The notes below the pieces were generated by a model. That model made no database searches. It had not been told where the DNA came from and worked only from the letters and a program-made list of their open reading frames with translations. From Wenzhouxiangellaceae bacterium (GTDB taxonomy: Bacteria > Pseudomonadota > Gammaproteobacteria > Xanthomonadales > Wenzhouxiangellaceae), in NCBI GenBank assembly GCA_028289455.1, contig JANQPN010000032.1, forward strand, positions 123,225 through 187,224: a stretch of 64,000 nt of DNA, read 5' to 3'. Positions 32,572 to 47,621 of this stretch are shown in pieces (the stretch's first letter is position 1; every line of letters begins with the position of its first letter). The translations under genes were made by a program, and so were the position numbers.

Positions 32572-32595
32572 AAGCGGCTTCGGCCGCTTTTTTTT
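32572..32595 (+). terminator. Strong rho-independent terminator with TTCG tetraloop, no ORF upstream
   Basis: AAGCGGC-TTCG-GCCGCTT followed by T8; about 235 bp past the RRM stop and after a separate hairpin. Confidence 0.85.
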
Positions 32596-32776
32596 GTCCG
32601 TAATTCCCCCTCTGGATTGATTCAGCGCACTATTTCCCTTGCTTTCCATCACAATAAGGTTGATTCACACCTGCCGCCGGATCATGCAGTAAATCAGGAT
32701 TTTTTAAGGTCTCAGGTCTTGTAACAAGCTATAATGGCCAACATAGTATTTCCAACAACGAACTGCCCGGCCGGAA

Positions 32777-33130
32777 ATGAATACAACACCTGAAACAGCT
32801 GACGATTCGCTGAACTTTACATCTGCTGCCGCACGCAAAGCGCAGGAATTAATCCTGGATGAAGGCAACCCGGCATTGCATCTGCGCGTGTATATTTCCG
32901 GTGGCGGATGTTCCGGTTTTCAATATGGTTTCAGCTTTGATGAAACCGTTAACAATGATGACATCAGAATAGAGCGCGACGGTATGACGCTGCTGGTCGA
33001 CCCGCTAAGCATCATGTACCTGACAGGGGCAACTGTCGATTACACCGAAAATCTTCAGGGGGCGCAATTTGTTATCAACAACCCCAATGCCTCCACTACC
33101 TGCGGCTGCGGTTCATCATTTTCCATTTAA
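32777..33130 (+). CDS. erpA: Iron-sulfur cluster insertion protein
   Basis: A-type carrier pattern: [21 protein letters not shown] ... [11 protein letters not shown]. Confidence 0.95.
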   Translation: MNTTPETADDSLNFTSAAARKAQELILDEGNPALHLRVYISGGGCSGFQYGFSFDETVNNDDIRIERDGMTLLVDPLSIMYLTGATVDYTENLQGAQFVINNPNASTTCGCGSSFSI

Positions 33131-33166
33131 GTTCATAGCCGGGCATAACAGCACTTTTTAATTCTA

Positions 33167-34114
33167 ATGGATCATTACCGGCGTTCAGCCCGCAATACTT
33201 TTGCTGCTCTGTTGCTGGATCGCGCAGCTGAGTTTCGCGAAGACCAGCAGTGGATGCAGCAGCAGCTGGACTCCGAAAGTGCCCGATTTTTGCCCGTATA
33301 TAAAGGTAGCTGCCTGTTGAATCCGAACAACCAACAGCAGCTGTTGCTACTGGATGGTATTCCGGACATGCGGCAGTCACTGGTGTTTCTTGGCAAAACC
33401 GACGGTCGAAGCTTTTTCTCCGTCGAATTGCCTGACCAGCACACCCTGTTGAAGGACGACATACAACGAATTGGTCTACGCCAGGCAGCCAGCCTGTTTG
33501 ATGCTGAGCATGCCGGCCTGTGCGCTTATGCCCTGGCAATGCACCAGTGGCATCACAATCATCGATTCTGCGGCAGATGTGGAAAACCCAATCAGCTGCT
33601 GGCTGCCGGCCACCGTCTGCGTTGCAGCGCAAATAATTGCAGACACAATACGTTCCCGCGTATCGACCCGGCCATGATTGTGCTGATTACTCATGGAGAT
33701 AAATGCCTGCTGGGACGGCAGCACAACTGGCCGGATAAACGGTATTCCTGCCTGGCTGGTTTTGTCGAACCCGGTGAAAGTCTGGAAGATGCAGTACACC
33801 GCGAAGTCATGGAAGAAGCCGGGGTGAGTCTCAACCAGGTGCATTACCACTCGTCTCAGCCCTGGCCATTCCCTTCTTCCATTATGCTGGGCTTCACCGC
33901 ATCTGCCAGCAGCTCGGCTATTACGATTGGCGATGAACTCGAGCACGCCCGCTGGTGGAGTGTCAGTGAATTGCAGGCCGCGGTTACAGCAAAGCAGCTG
34001 CTGCTGCCTTACCAGTTATCGATTTCCTGGCAGTTGCTGGCTGACTGGTATCAACAGCACAGCAACCAATCACTGGCTGACCTGGACACTCGCCATGCAC
34101 ACCGTCAGGCATGA
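33167..34114 (+). CDS. nudC: NADH pyrophosphatase (NudC, Nudix)
   Basis: Zinc-ribbon CGRCG...CSANNC, Nudix box GFVEPGESLEDAVHREVMEEAG, SQPWPFPSSIMLGF (SQPWPFPxS motif). Confidence 0.96.
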   Translation: MDHYRRSARNTFAALLLDRAAEFREDQQWMQQQLDSESARFLPVYKGSCLLNPNNQQQLLLLDGIPDMRQSLVFLGKTDGRSFFSVELPDQHTLLKDDIQRIGLRQAASLFDAEHAGLCAYALAMHQWHHNHRFCGRCGKPNQLLAAGHRLRCSANNCRHNTFPRIDPAMIVLITHGDKCLLGRQHNWPDKRYSCLAGFVEPGESLEDAVHREVMEEAGVSLNQVHYHSSQPWPFPSSIMLGFTASASSSAITIGDELEHARWWSVSELQAAVTAKQLLLPYQLSISWQLLADWYQQHSNQSLADLDTRHAHRQA

Positions 34115-34224
34115 CCTCCGGCCGATTTCATCATGAACTGCAAATGCTAATATGCCGGGTAATGTCAGGTTGTTTTCAGAAAAACCGGTGGCTGACCAAA
34201 ACCGGCTCAGTTAAGAGGTAATTT

Positions 34225-35106
34225 ATGACCATCATTGCCATCCTGATCGCCCTGGCGGTCAACCATTTTGTTAAAGGCATCAGCATAATCCGCCGTTCCG
34301 AATGGTTGCCGCCACTGTTACGACTGCTGTCGCCGGTACTGAAAAAACTGGAAGGTAGCTATGCCGCCGTCGGTGCTGTAGTCCTGCTGCTGGTTCCAAT
34401 GCTGGCTCTGGCGCTTGCCGCGTATCTGATTACCAGCATGCTAAGCACTTTTTTCTATTTCCTGTTCACTGTTGTGGTGATGATTTATTGCATCGGACCA
34501 CGTGATCTGGATACCGATGTGAAGCAGGTTGTCGCTGCCGGAAATGATGATGAGCTGCAGGATGCAGTGCGGCCATTGTTGCGTGAACCACTTGTGGAAG
34601 CATCCGATGCCCGTTGTGAGCAGCTGATTCGCGCGGTATTCAAAGAAGGACTGACGCGCTGGTTTGCGGTGATTTTCTGGTTTGCGGTTTTAGGCATTTT
34701 CGGTGCCGCACTGTATCGCCTGTGTGCCTGGCTGGTGCGCACCAAACAGCCGGTTGATGAGCAGCAGCGCAACTGGCTGCGGCGTCTGCAACAGCTGCTT
34801 GAATGGCCTGTAGCACAATTGATGACCCTGGCATTGGCCGTGGCAGCAGACTTCGATACGGTATTTGCCAGCTGGCGTAAGCATCATAAATCCGAAGGGC
34901 ATGGTATTTTCTCCGGCGATCACGGATTCATGCTGACCGCAGCAGTTGTCGCTGTAATGGGTGGATACGCCGCCCAGGATGGTTTTGCCGATCAGCTGAC
35001 CGGGCGTATGGGCCCGGTGAAACTTGCCATGGATCTGCTCTGGCGGGTATTGGCTGTCTGGCTGAGCATACTGGCCATCATGCTGCTTGCAGGCTGGCTT
35101 AGCTAG
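34225..35106 (+). CDS. ampE: AmpE-like regulatory membrane protein
   Basis: IYCIGPRDLDTDVKQ, FKEGLTRWFAVIFWFAVLGIFGAALYRL; multi-TM AmpE/CobD-like topology. Confidence 0.75.
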   Translation: MTIIAILIALAVNHFVKGISIIRRSEWLPPLLRLLSPVLKKLEGSYAAVGAVVLLLVPMLALALAAYLITSMLSTFFYFLFTVVVMIYCIGPRDLDTDVKQVVAAGNDDELQDAVRPLLREPLVEASDARCEQLIRAVFKEGLTRWFAVIFWFAVLGIFGAALYRLCAWLVRTKQPVDEQQRNWLRRLQQLLEWPVAQLMTLALAVAADFDTVFASWRKHHKSEGHGIFSGDHGFMLTAAVVAVMGGYAAQDGFADQLTGRMGPVKLAMDLLWRVLAVWLSILAIMLLAGWLS

Positions 35107-35207
35107 TTAAGCAATCCGAATGATGATCATACGAGATAATTGTTTGCCTTTACCGGTCTGCTCGAAGTAACCTTCCAACGCGCTGTTAAACATTTATAGG
35201 AATCATC

Positions 35208-36491
35208 ATGTCCGTATCACCCATTCGCCTGCTCATTCCGGCGCTGCTATGCCTATGGGGTGCAGCAGCCCATGCTGAATCCACCGCCCTGCACTGTGGC
35301 CAGCTGTTTGATGCCGATCAAGGCCGCCTATTGGATAACCGTTATGTGATAGTGACTGACGGATCCATTGAGGCTGTACTGGCTGACCGCCCAGATAACA
35401 GCTCAATCGTCGATTTATCACAGCACACCTGCCTGCCCGGTCTGATCGACCTGCATGTGCACATTTCCGATGAGCTCAGCCCTACTTCATATCTGCACCG
35501 GTTTACCTGGAGCGAAGCCGATTTCGCATTGAATGCCGCAGCCAATGCACAAAAAAACCTGCTGGCCGGTTTTACCACTGTCCGCGATCTGGGTGACAGC
35601 TACCTGGTAACCATTGCATTGCGTAATGCTATTAGTCAGGGTCTTGTGCCCGGCCCCCGCATTGTTGCCGCCGGCAAAAACATCGCCACGACCGGTGGGC
35701 ATGGAGATCCAACCAATGGCTATCCGTCTGTCAGCGCAGGCGACCCTGGCCCTCGACAAGGTGTGATCAATAGTCCTGAAGATGCCCGCAAAGCTGTCCG
35801 CCAACGCTATAAAGACGGTTCTGATGTGATCAAAATCACCGCTACCGGTGGTGTTCTCAGCCTGGCCAGTAACGGGCAGAATGCACAATTCACCGAAGCT
35901 GAACTGGAAGCACTGCTTGATACCGCCAATGACTACGGCATGCATGTTGCTGCGCATGCACATGGTATTGAAGGCATGTTGAGAGCTGTCAGGGCCGGCG
36001 TGAAAACCATCGAGCACGGCACCTTCATGAATGATGAAATCATCAATGCAATGCGCGAAAATGATACTTGGTACATACCGACAATCTCGGCAGGTCAGTT
36101 TGTCGCTGAAAAAGCCAAAATCGACGGTTATTTTCCCGAAGTGGTGCGTGGAAAAGCAGCTACCATCGGCCCGCTGATCATGCAAACCTTCAGCAAGGCG
36201 CATCAGGCCGGGGTCAATATCGCTTTCGGAACCGATACCGGCGTATCAGCTCATGGCGAAAACGCTCAGGAATTCATTTACATGGTGCAGGCCGGAATGA
36301 CCCCGGTGGAAGCATTACGCTCAGCCACAGTAATGGCTGCAAATGTATTGGACCGGGAGCAGCAATTGGGGCAGATAGCGCCCGGTTTTCATGCCGATAT
36401 CGTAGCGGTGCCGGGGAACCCGCTGGACGATATCGAGCTGATGCGCCAGGTTGAATTTGTAATGAAAGGCGGCCAAATCTACCGGCAGTAA
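35208..36491 (+). CDS. Secreted amidohydrolase-family protein (imidazolonepropionase/prolidase-like)
   Basis: Signal peptide; LPGLIDLHVHI, DVIKITATGGV, HAHGIEGMLRAVRAGVKTIEHG, FGTDTGVS. Confidence 0.9.
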   Translation: MSVSPIRLLIPALLCLWGAAAHAESTALHCGQLFDADQGRLLDNRYVIVTDGSIEAVLADRPDNSSIVDLSQHTCLPGLIDLHVHISDELSPTSYLHRFTWSEADFALNAAANAQKNLLAGFTTVRDLGDSYLVTIALRNAISQGLVPGPRIVAAGKNIATTGGHGDPTNGYPSVSAGDPGPRQGVINSPEDARKAVRQRYKDGSDVIKITATGGVLSLASNGQNAQFTEAELEALLDTANDYGMHVAAHAHGIEGMLRAVRAGVKTIEHGTFMNDEIINAMRENDTWYIPTISAGQFVAEKAKIDGYFPEVVRGKAATIGPLIMQTFSKAHQAGVNIAFGTDTGVSAHGENAQEFIYMVQAGMTPVEALRSATVMAANVLDREQQLGQIAPGFHADIVAVPGNPLDDIELMRQVEFVMKGGQIYRQ

Positions 36492-36510
36492 CCCTTAACG
36501 GAATATCAAT

Positions 36511-37170
36511 ATGATTGAGTTATATACTGCCGCCACTCCCAACGGGCATAAGATATCCATAGCGTTGGAAGAACTGGCACTGCCCTATACCGTTCATCAC
36601 TTGAACCTGGGTGAGTTAGACCAGAAAAAACCTGAATTTCTGGCGCTGAACCCAAACGGCCGGATTCCCGCTATTGTCGATCGAAGCAATGACGATCTTG
36701 CTGTATTTGAATCCGGCGCCATTCTGGTATATCTGGCCGAAAAAACCGGCCGCCTGATGCCGCGTGATCTGAAAGGCCGCACGCTGGTGATGCAGTGGCT
36801 GATGTTTCAAATGTCCGGGGTTGGCCCCATGCAGGGCCAGTCCAATGTGTTCACACGCTATTTCCCGGAACATATACCGTCAGCCATCAAGCGATATCAG
36901 GATGAAACCCGCCGGTTATATCAGGTCTTGGATACACGCCTGGCAGAGGCTGCCTATCTGGCCGGTGAATACAGCATTGCTGATATTGCTACTTATCCAT
37001 GGGTTAAGATCCATCAATGGAGCGGCGTCAGTATCGATGGCCTGCAGCACTTGAACAGCTGGATGCAGCGCATCGGCCAGCGCCCTGCCGTTCAAAAAGG
37101 TCTGCTGATCCCGCCGAGAGCCGAAGCAGCGGCAGCGGTTAACGCTGCCAAAAGCATGCTGGGCAAATAA
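36511..37170 (+). CDS. Glutathione S-transferase family protein (YfcG-like)
   Basis: [61 protein letters not shown]. Confidence 0.92.
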   Translation: MIELYTAATPNGHKISIALEELALPYTVHHLNLGELDQKKPEFLALNPNGRIPAIVDRSNDDLAVFESGAILVYLAEKTGRLMPRDLKGRTLVMQWLMFQMSGVGPMQGQSNVFTRYFPEHIPSAIKRYQDETRRLYQVLDTRLAEAAYLAGEYSIADIATYPWVKIHQWSGVSIDGLQHLNSWMQRIGQRPAVQKGLLIPPRAEAAAAVNAAKSMLGK

Positions 37171-37197
37171 TCACTGTTTGAGTCTGCCGGTTCCAGA

Positions 37198-37941
37198 TCA
37201 GGCTGGATCCGGCAGTTTATGCTGTTGCCCGAAAGACATTTTATGCGACACACTGAATATCATTCTGCCCTGTAACATATCTGCCAAAGCATGAACCAGC
37301 ATGGGAATCCATAGTGATCCGCTCAGCAGGTACAGGCCCATGAAAGCCGCTCCCGCTAATCCGGTTCTCAGTACACCGTTCCACCCCTGGTAAATATGTC
37401 CAAAGCCAAAAACTGCGATGGCTGCTGCTGCAGCACCCCACTCCGAAAGCCAATGACTCAAATACCACAGCAAAAAACCACGCCACAATATTTCCTCAAC
37501 AATACCGGCTGTTATGCTTAATCCGTAAAACCAGTTCAATTGCTGCTGGTTTAACGGCAGCAGTGCTTCCAGCTGGTTGGATTCAATTTCACTTTCCAGC
37601 TGCTGCATACGCTCATCTGACTGATTAACAGCAGTTTTCGCCAGGTAAGCGAAATGACCGACTATTCCCACTGCAATGACCACAGCCAACAATAGCTGCC
37701 AGTCAACCACCCACGGTCCAAAGCCCAAATCTGCCCAGCTGCGCGATTGACTTACCCAGAATACAACCCCTCCGATTGCCAGCAACCAATGACAGGCAAT
37801 AGTCTCCTGATAGTCTTTTCGACGATCAATTTCCTCACCAGCAGCAAGTTTATTCATCAACACGCGGTAGGCGTACCAGCCATACAGTGGATAGATAACG
37901 GCAAATATCAGAACAAATAGATGATCAATCAGTATTGGCAT
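37198..37941 (-). CDS. CPBP-family intramembrane metalloprotease (Abi/Rce1-like)
   Basis: Membrane protein with ITAGIVEEILWRGFLLWYL (EExxxR), FGFGHIYQGW and MLVHALADM motifs. Start placed at MPILIDH. Confidence 0.9.
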   Translation of the reverse strand: MPILIDHLFVLIFAVIYPLYGWYAYRVLMNKLAAGEEIDRRKDYQETIACHWLLAIGGVVFWVSQSRSWADLGFGPWVVDWQLLLAVVIAVGIVGHFAYLAKTAVNQSDERMQQLESEIESNQLEALLPLNQQQLNWFYGLSITAGIVEEILWRGFLLWYLSHWLSEWGAAAAAIAVFGFGHIYQGWNGVLRTGLAGAAFMGLYLLSGSLWIPMLVHALADMLQGRMIFSVSHKMSFGQQHKLPDPA

Positions 37942-37956
37942 ATGATTCCTGTTATT

Positions 37957-38000
37957 ATTCACGTTTACATGAATAATATAATATTCACATTTTTGTGAAT
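37957..38000. promoter_or_regulatory. Two tandem dyads between the CPBP gene and the winged-helix regulator
   Basis: ATTCACG-TTTA-CATGAAT (37957-37974, imperfect) and ATTCACA-TTTT-TGTGAAT (37983-38000, perfect), offset 26 bp. Confidence 0.65.
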
Positions 38001-38012
38001 AGTCAATATTTA

Positions 38013-38627
38013 ATGAACAATAAAGCTGAACCCACACAACCTGCAACCGGTACGAAGATCATTGATAATCTGGCTACAGCCAAACTTCTTGCTGATCCAT
38101 TCAAGCTGAAAATCCTTCAGCACTTTGCCGATCAGCCGCGAACCACCAAGCAGGTTGCTGAACTGATGGATGAAAAACCAACCAAACTGTATCGGCATGT
38201 TGACAGCCTCCTGGAGCATGGTTTGCTGATACCTATCAGAGAACAGCAAAAACGTGGAACCGTTGAACGTTATCTGCAGGCTGTAGCAGCAAGATTTGAA
38301 ATGGATCACAGGCTGTTCGCACCTGATAATGATGATTTGGCTGAGGCTCACGCTACCGTGCGTGATTTCCTGAGAAAAACAGAAGATGAGTTTATTGAGG
38401 CAATAGACAGATGTGCGGCAGGTGTGGCTGAAAATGGCCGGGATCAGTTTACCGACCTGGAACCTGTGGCTTTAGGGGTGGGCGTGAAAGCCTCACGAGA
38501 ACAATTGATTGACCTCAGAAAACGCCTGCTGGACTGGGTCGACAGTTGCAACGACATGGCCGTATCAGAAGATGATAAAGACCTGCTCGATTATCGCGGC
38601 ATGGTTATTTTTTACCCCATTGATTAA
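38013..38627 (+). CDS. Winged-helix (ArsR/HTH_20-like) transcriptional regulator
   Basis: LLADPFKLKILQHFADQPRTTKQVAELMDEKPTKLYRHVDSLLEHGLLIPIREQQKRGTVERYLQAVA. Confidence 0.88.
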   Translation: MNNKAEPTQPATGTKIIDNLATAKLLADPFKLKILQHFADQPRTTKQVAELMDEKPTKLYRHVDSLLEHGLLIPIREQQKRGTVERYLQAVAARFEMDHRLFAPDNDDLAEAHATVRDFLRKTEDEFIEAIDRCAAGVAENGRDQFTDLEPVALGVGVKASREQLIDLRKRLLDWVDSCNDMAVSEDDKDLLDYRGMVIFYPID

Positions 38628-38629
38628 CT

Positions 38630-39103
38630 TTAAAACCAACCGCCGTTTAATCGCCACAAGGTAAAGTTTAAAACCCAGGCAAAGCTGACCCAGGCCAGAT
38701 AAGGCACCAGCAACATAGTGGCTACCCTATGGACGCGCCAGAAATACACGGCAGTGATCATAAGCACCACCCACAGCAAAGTCAGTTCAGCCAGCGCCCA
38801 GCCTGGTCTGTGCAAACCAAAAAAAACTGCACTCCAGACAGCATTCAACGCCAGTTGTACGTACCACCAGCGTATTCCAATATCCCGGTAACCACTGATT
38901 GGTGCCCGCCATACCAGCCACACCGCCAACGCCATCATTATGTAAAGCGAAGTCCATACCGGTGCAAACACCGAAGCTGGAGGGTTCCACGCTGGTTTGG
39001 CCATTGCAGCGTACCATTCACCTGGTGGAAACAGAGTGCCGGATAACCAGCCTACCCCAAGGCACAATAGTAGAAAGAAAACCAAGTAACCTACTGATCG
39101 CAT
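38630..39103 (-). CDS. tspO: TspO/MBR family protein
   Basis: YAAMAKPAWNPPASVFAPVWTSLYIMMALAVWLVWR, WYVQLALNAVWSAVFFGLHRPGWAL. Confidence 0.94.
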   Translation of the reverse strand: MRSVGYLVFFLLLCLGVGWLSGTLFPPGEWYAAMAKPAWNPPASVFAPVWTSLYIMMALAVWLVWRAPISGYRDIGIRWWYVQLALNAVWSAVFFGLHRPGWALAELTLLWVVLMITAVYFWRVHRVATMLLVPYLAWVSFAWVLNFTLWRLNGGWF

Positions 39104-39310
39104 GTCATTAAACCGGAATCATCCATTGTTATATTGATCACAGCGTTGATGGCTGCGGCATTAGCTGCAGATATATACCCGTCAGGCATCAACACTCTGC
39201 ATTCTGCCGCATATTATGCCAATGTATCTGGACAACAGTTTTATTCAGCCACTGCAATGCTTAGACTAAAGCCTGTCTCTTAACCGCGTTGCGTTTGACG
39301 GATTATTGCT

Positions 39311-41052
<1,742 letters not shown>

Positions 41053-41130
41053 TTATTTGAAATGCCGAATCTGCCAGGCCTGCCTGTACAGGTGCAGCTG
41101 CTGGAGTCACCAGCTGAATGCTCTATTCGC

Positions 41131-41850
41131 TCAGCCTTCCAGTACGTCCACACCCGGCGGAGGTGAAAACACGAATAATGACCGATCGACTTCACTGTTG
41201 CGCAGACCGTTGCTGAACTGAATTTCAGTGCTTTGTCCGAGTGTATCTTCCAATGCCATCACCAGCAGTTCCCCGTCACGCAGGCCAACCACTATGCGGG
41301 CAAAATCATTGCTGCTGATACCGGTTTCCTCGCTGCGATCATCACGCGGCAGCATTTCCAGCCAGGCGATGTCATCAGCCACACCCAGATTGCGCAGTGT
41401 AAAGCTTTGGAAAAGCCTGTCGGGATCAGTCAGCAGCGTCAAAGGAGACTGCGTTTGGGCCGCGGACTGGTCACGCACAGTAATCTGCTCCAAATCAATA
41501 TCGTGGGACCAAACTTTGGCGCCGTCGGCAACGATCAGTTGAGGAAATGGTTCTGTATATTTCCAATGCAGCAGATTCGGTTTGCTGAGGTACAGCACGC
41601 CATTGCTGGTTTCCTCAAGCCTGCCCTGCACGTCATACACCGACTGAATGAATTCAGCGCTGAAACTGTTCAAGCCATCGGTAAACGACTCCAGCTGGCT
41701 TAACGCATTACCCAGAACCTCTGCCGGCTCGGCTGTTGCTGCAGCCTCCGATTGTTCAGCTGGCGGCTCGCTGTGCTGTTCCGCCTGCGCGAATAACGCA
41801 GAATTCCAGATCAGGCTTATCATTATCAGCTGCTGTAACTTGTTAATCAC
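41131..41850 (-). CDS. lolA: Outer-membrane lipoprotein carrier protein LolA
   Basis: FSAEFIQSVYDVQGRLEETSNGVLYLSKPNLLHWKYTEPFPQLIVADGAKVWSHDIDLEQITVR; next to ftsK. Confidence 0.95.
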   Translation of the reverse strand: MINKLQQLIMISLIWNSALFAQAEQHSEPPAEQSEAAATAEPAEVLGNALSQLESFTDGLNSFSAEFIQSVYDVQGRLEETSNGVLYLSKPNLLHWKYTEPFPQLIVADGAKVWSHDIDLEQITVRDQSAAQTQSPLTLLTDPDRLFQSFTLRNLGVADDIAWLEMLPRDDRSEETGISSNDFARIVVGLRDGELLVMALEDTLGQSTEIQFSNGLRNSEVDRSLFVFSPPPGVDVLEG

Positions 41851-41855
41851 TCGAC

Positions 41856-45302
<3,447 letters not shown>

Positions 45303-45424
45303 GACAGCCTTTGACAAGGCGTACGTTTGAGCGTGCGCCGCTGTCTTGATCAGACCTCGGATACCCATCACACTTATCCCGGAAACCGCGTTAGAATTCC
45401 ACCAGGCATTATCCGGAAACCGAC

Positions 45425-46582
45425 ATCGACACCCGCGCCGAATTTACAGCGATCACGGCTCACAGCATCGGTGAGCTTTGCAGCGCTGAACACTGGCAGC
45501 AGCTGACGGGCAGCAGTAACCCGTTTACTCATTATCAGTTCCTCGATGGGCTGGAGCAGCACGGCGCATTGCAGCGCGAGCTGGGCTGGCTGCCGTTGCA
45601 CCTGGGCATTTATCAAAGCGAGCAGCTGGTAGCTGCCTGTGCCGGTTATCTGACCAGCCACAGTTTTGGTGATTTTGTGTATGACTGGCAATGGGCCAAC
45701 ATCGCTGCAAGGCATGATATCGACTGGTATCCCAAGTGGGTTATCGAAGTACCCTATTCACCGGTTACCGGGGCACGCCTGCATACCGGCGGACATATTC
45801 AGCAACTGACCGGTGTACTGATACAGGCCATTACTCAGATCGCCGAGCAGCAGCAGTTTGCCTGTGTGCAAATCAATTACTGCCGGCCTGAAGAGGCTCA
45901 GCTGCTGGATCAGGCAGGGTTTATCATGCGGCCGGATACACAATTGCACTGGCGCAATAATCAGTATCGTAATTTTAATGACTTTCTCAATGATTTAACC
46001 AGCAAACGCCGCAAAGAAGTACGCCGGGAGCGCAATAAAGTTGCTGCAGCTGATATTCAACATATCTGGATCTCAGGCCAGGACGCTGATGATGAACTCA
46101 TCCGGTTTGTGCATCACTGCTATCAGAAAACCTTTTGTGAATACGGTAACTATCCTGCTTTAAACCAGGCATTTCTGCAGCATATTTGCCGGCAACTGGG
46201 CGATCAGGTTCAGTTCTGCATTGCCGGCAGAAACGGCAGCAGGCTGGCCAGTGCCATTTTTCTGCGCTCGCCAAGCCATCTTTACGGTCGCTACTGGGGC
46301 AGCATTGAAGAAATTGACTGCCTGCATTTTGAAACCTGTTTTTACCAGGGGATAGAATTTTGCATTAAACACGGTATTCAGGTATTTGAACCCGGTGCCG
46401 GTGGTGGTCATAAACTTAACAGGGGGTTTCTGCCGCAAACCATTTATACCGCACACTGGATTCAGGATCCGGTACTTAAACACACTCTCAGCCAGCTCTC
46501 TTCCGAGGAATGCCGATACGATTTACGCCAGCAGGCTCATATCCAACAACACAGCCCATTCAGTCAAAGCAAATCCAGCTAG
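45425..46582 (+). CDS. FemAB/GNAT-like peptidoglycan-related acyltransferase (DUF482-like); start codon uncertain
   Basis: SNPFTHYQFLDGLEQHGALQRELGWLPLHLGIYQ...KRRKEVRRERN...FCIKHGIQVFEPGAGGGHKLNRGFLPQTIYTAHWI typical of the family. Frame opens at 45395; the supplied ORF start (45569, TTG) is inside the conserved region. Confidence 0.8.
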   Translation: MDTRAEFTAITAHSIGELCSAEHWQQLTGSSNPFTHYQFLDGLEQHGALQRELGWLPLHLGIYQSEQLVAACAGYLTSHSFGDFVYDWQWANIAARHDIDWYPKWVIEVPYSPVTGARLHTGGHIQQLTGVLIQAITQIAEQQQFACVQINYCRPEEAQLLDQAGFIMRPDTQLHWRNNQYRNFNDFLNDLTSKRRKEVRRERNKVAAADIQHIWISGQDADDELIRFVHHCYQKTFCEYGNYPALNQAFLQHICRQLGDQVQFCIAGRNGSRLASAIFLRSPSHLYGRYWGSIEEIDCLHFETCFYQGIEFCIKHGIQVFEPGAGGGHKLNRGFLPQTIYTAHWIQDPVLKHTLSQLSSEECRYDLRQQAHIQQHSPFSQSKSS

Positions 46583-47046
46583 CGGGCGCTGTTCTGCAAT
46601 CCCCTGTTGATCACCAGCCGTTCTTTTACGGTTGAAAAAATCACATCGGTGCTGGTGGCGCCATACTGTGTAAAACCATCCACCAGTTCTCGCAGATGCG
46701 GCATGTCGCGCGCCACTACACGGAAAATCAACAGTTGATCACCGGTCAGCACATGACACTCGGCCACTTCAGGCAACTGAGTAATTGTGCCGATAATTTC
46801 CCTGTGCCGGGAAGAATCTGCCTGCAGCCTGACGAACGCGCTGATTCCAAACCCCAGTTTTTGCTCATCTACCTGAACGACAACACCACTTATTACACCC
46901 ATATCCTGAAGCTTTTCCAGGCGCTCGGAAATACTGCTGCGCGAACGTGATAGCTGTTTAGCCATCTCCGAGATGGTCATCCGGCCCTGTTGTTGCAACA
47001 GCTCCAATAGCTGCCAATCGAACCCGTCTAGTGATGGTTTTGACAT
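46579..47046 (-). CDS. Lrp/AsnC family transcriptional regulator
   Basis: LDGFDWQLLELLQQQGRMTISEMAKQLSRSRSSISERLEKLQDMGVISG plus RAM-type C-terminus (VTGDQLLIFRVVARD). Confidence 0.94.
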   Translation of the reverse strand: MSKPSLDGFDWQLLELLQQQGRMTISEMAKQLSRSRSSISERLEKLQDMGVISGVVVQVDEQKLGFGISAFVRLQADSSRHREIIGTITQLPEVAECHVLTGDQLLIFRVVARDMPHLRELVDGFTQYGATSTDVIFSTVKERLVINRGLQNSAR

Positions 47047-47217
47047 TTTGCCGGTAAAACCTCGCTTTGGTTGCCAAAGTGATGGTAAACAGCCCGAATT
47101 CGGACCATTTATTTCTGGTTATGCATTATGCAAGCATCATATGATGTTTCAGACGGCTGGTTCAATTCCGCAGATACCGGTGTTGGCATAAGCAGTATAA
47201 AAATTACGGTGAAACGT

Positions 47218-47604
47218 ATGGCTGTAACTCAATTTGTACAACTATTACTGATTAGCCTGATTTGCCTGTGTGCTCTGTTTATCACGACTGCTGCTGAAGC
47301 AGGTATTGCGCTAAACAAGGTAACTGCGATTTCTGACCAGCCCAATCAACTTCCTTGCTTGGCAGAGCAGTGGAAAGTTGGCAGCTACCGCCTTAACTGC
47401 ATTGGCAGACGCGGGCAAGGCAGTGGCGCCATAATTGATACCTTCATGGCTATTCCTGAAGGCCGTCAATCGGTTATGCGTGGTGTGTTTAGTGGTTTAG
47501 CCCCACGCATAACCTTCTATTTTACTGCCGACAGACAACATCCGCGGGGGTATGAAGTCCTGCGGCATAAAACTGGCCTACCCAACATCTTTCCGCACAA
47601 TTAG
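47218..47604 (+). CDS. Small secreted hypothetical protein
   Basis: Signal peptide MAVTQFVQLLLISLICLCALFITTAAEAG; no recognised domain. Start placed at 47218. Confidence 0.5.
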   Translation: MAVTQFVQLLLISLICLCALFITTAAEAGIALNKVTAISDQPNQLPCLAEQWKVGSYRLNCIGRRGQGSGAIIDTFMAIPEGRQSVMRGVFSGLAPRITFYFTADRQHPRGYEVLRHKTGLPNIFPHN

Positions 47605-47621
47605 TCAACAACGGAACAACC

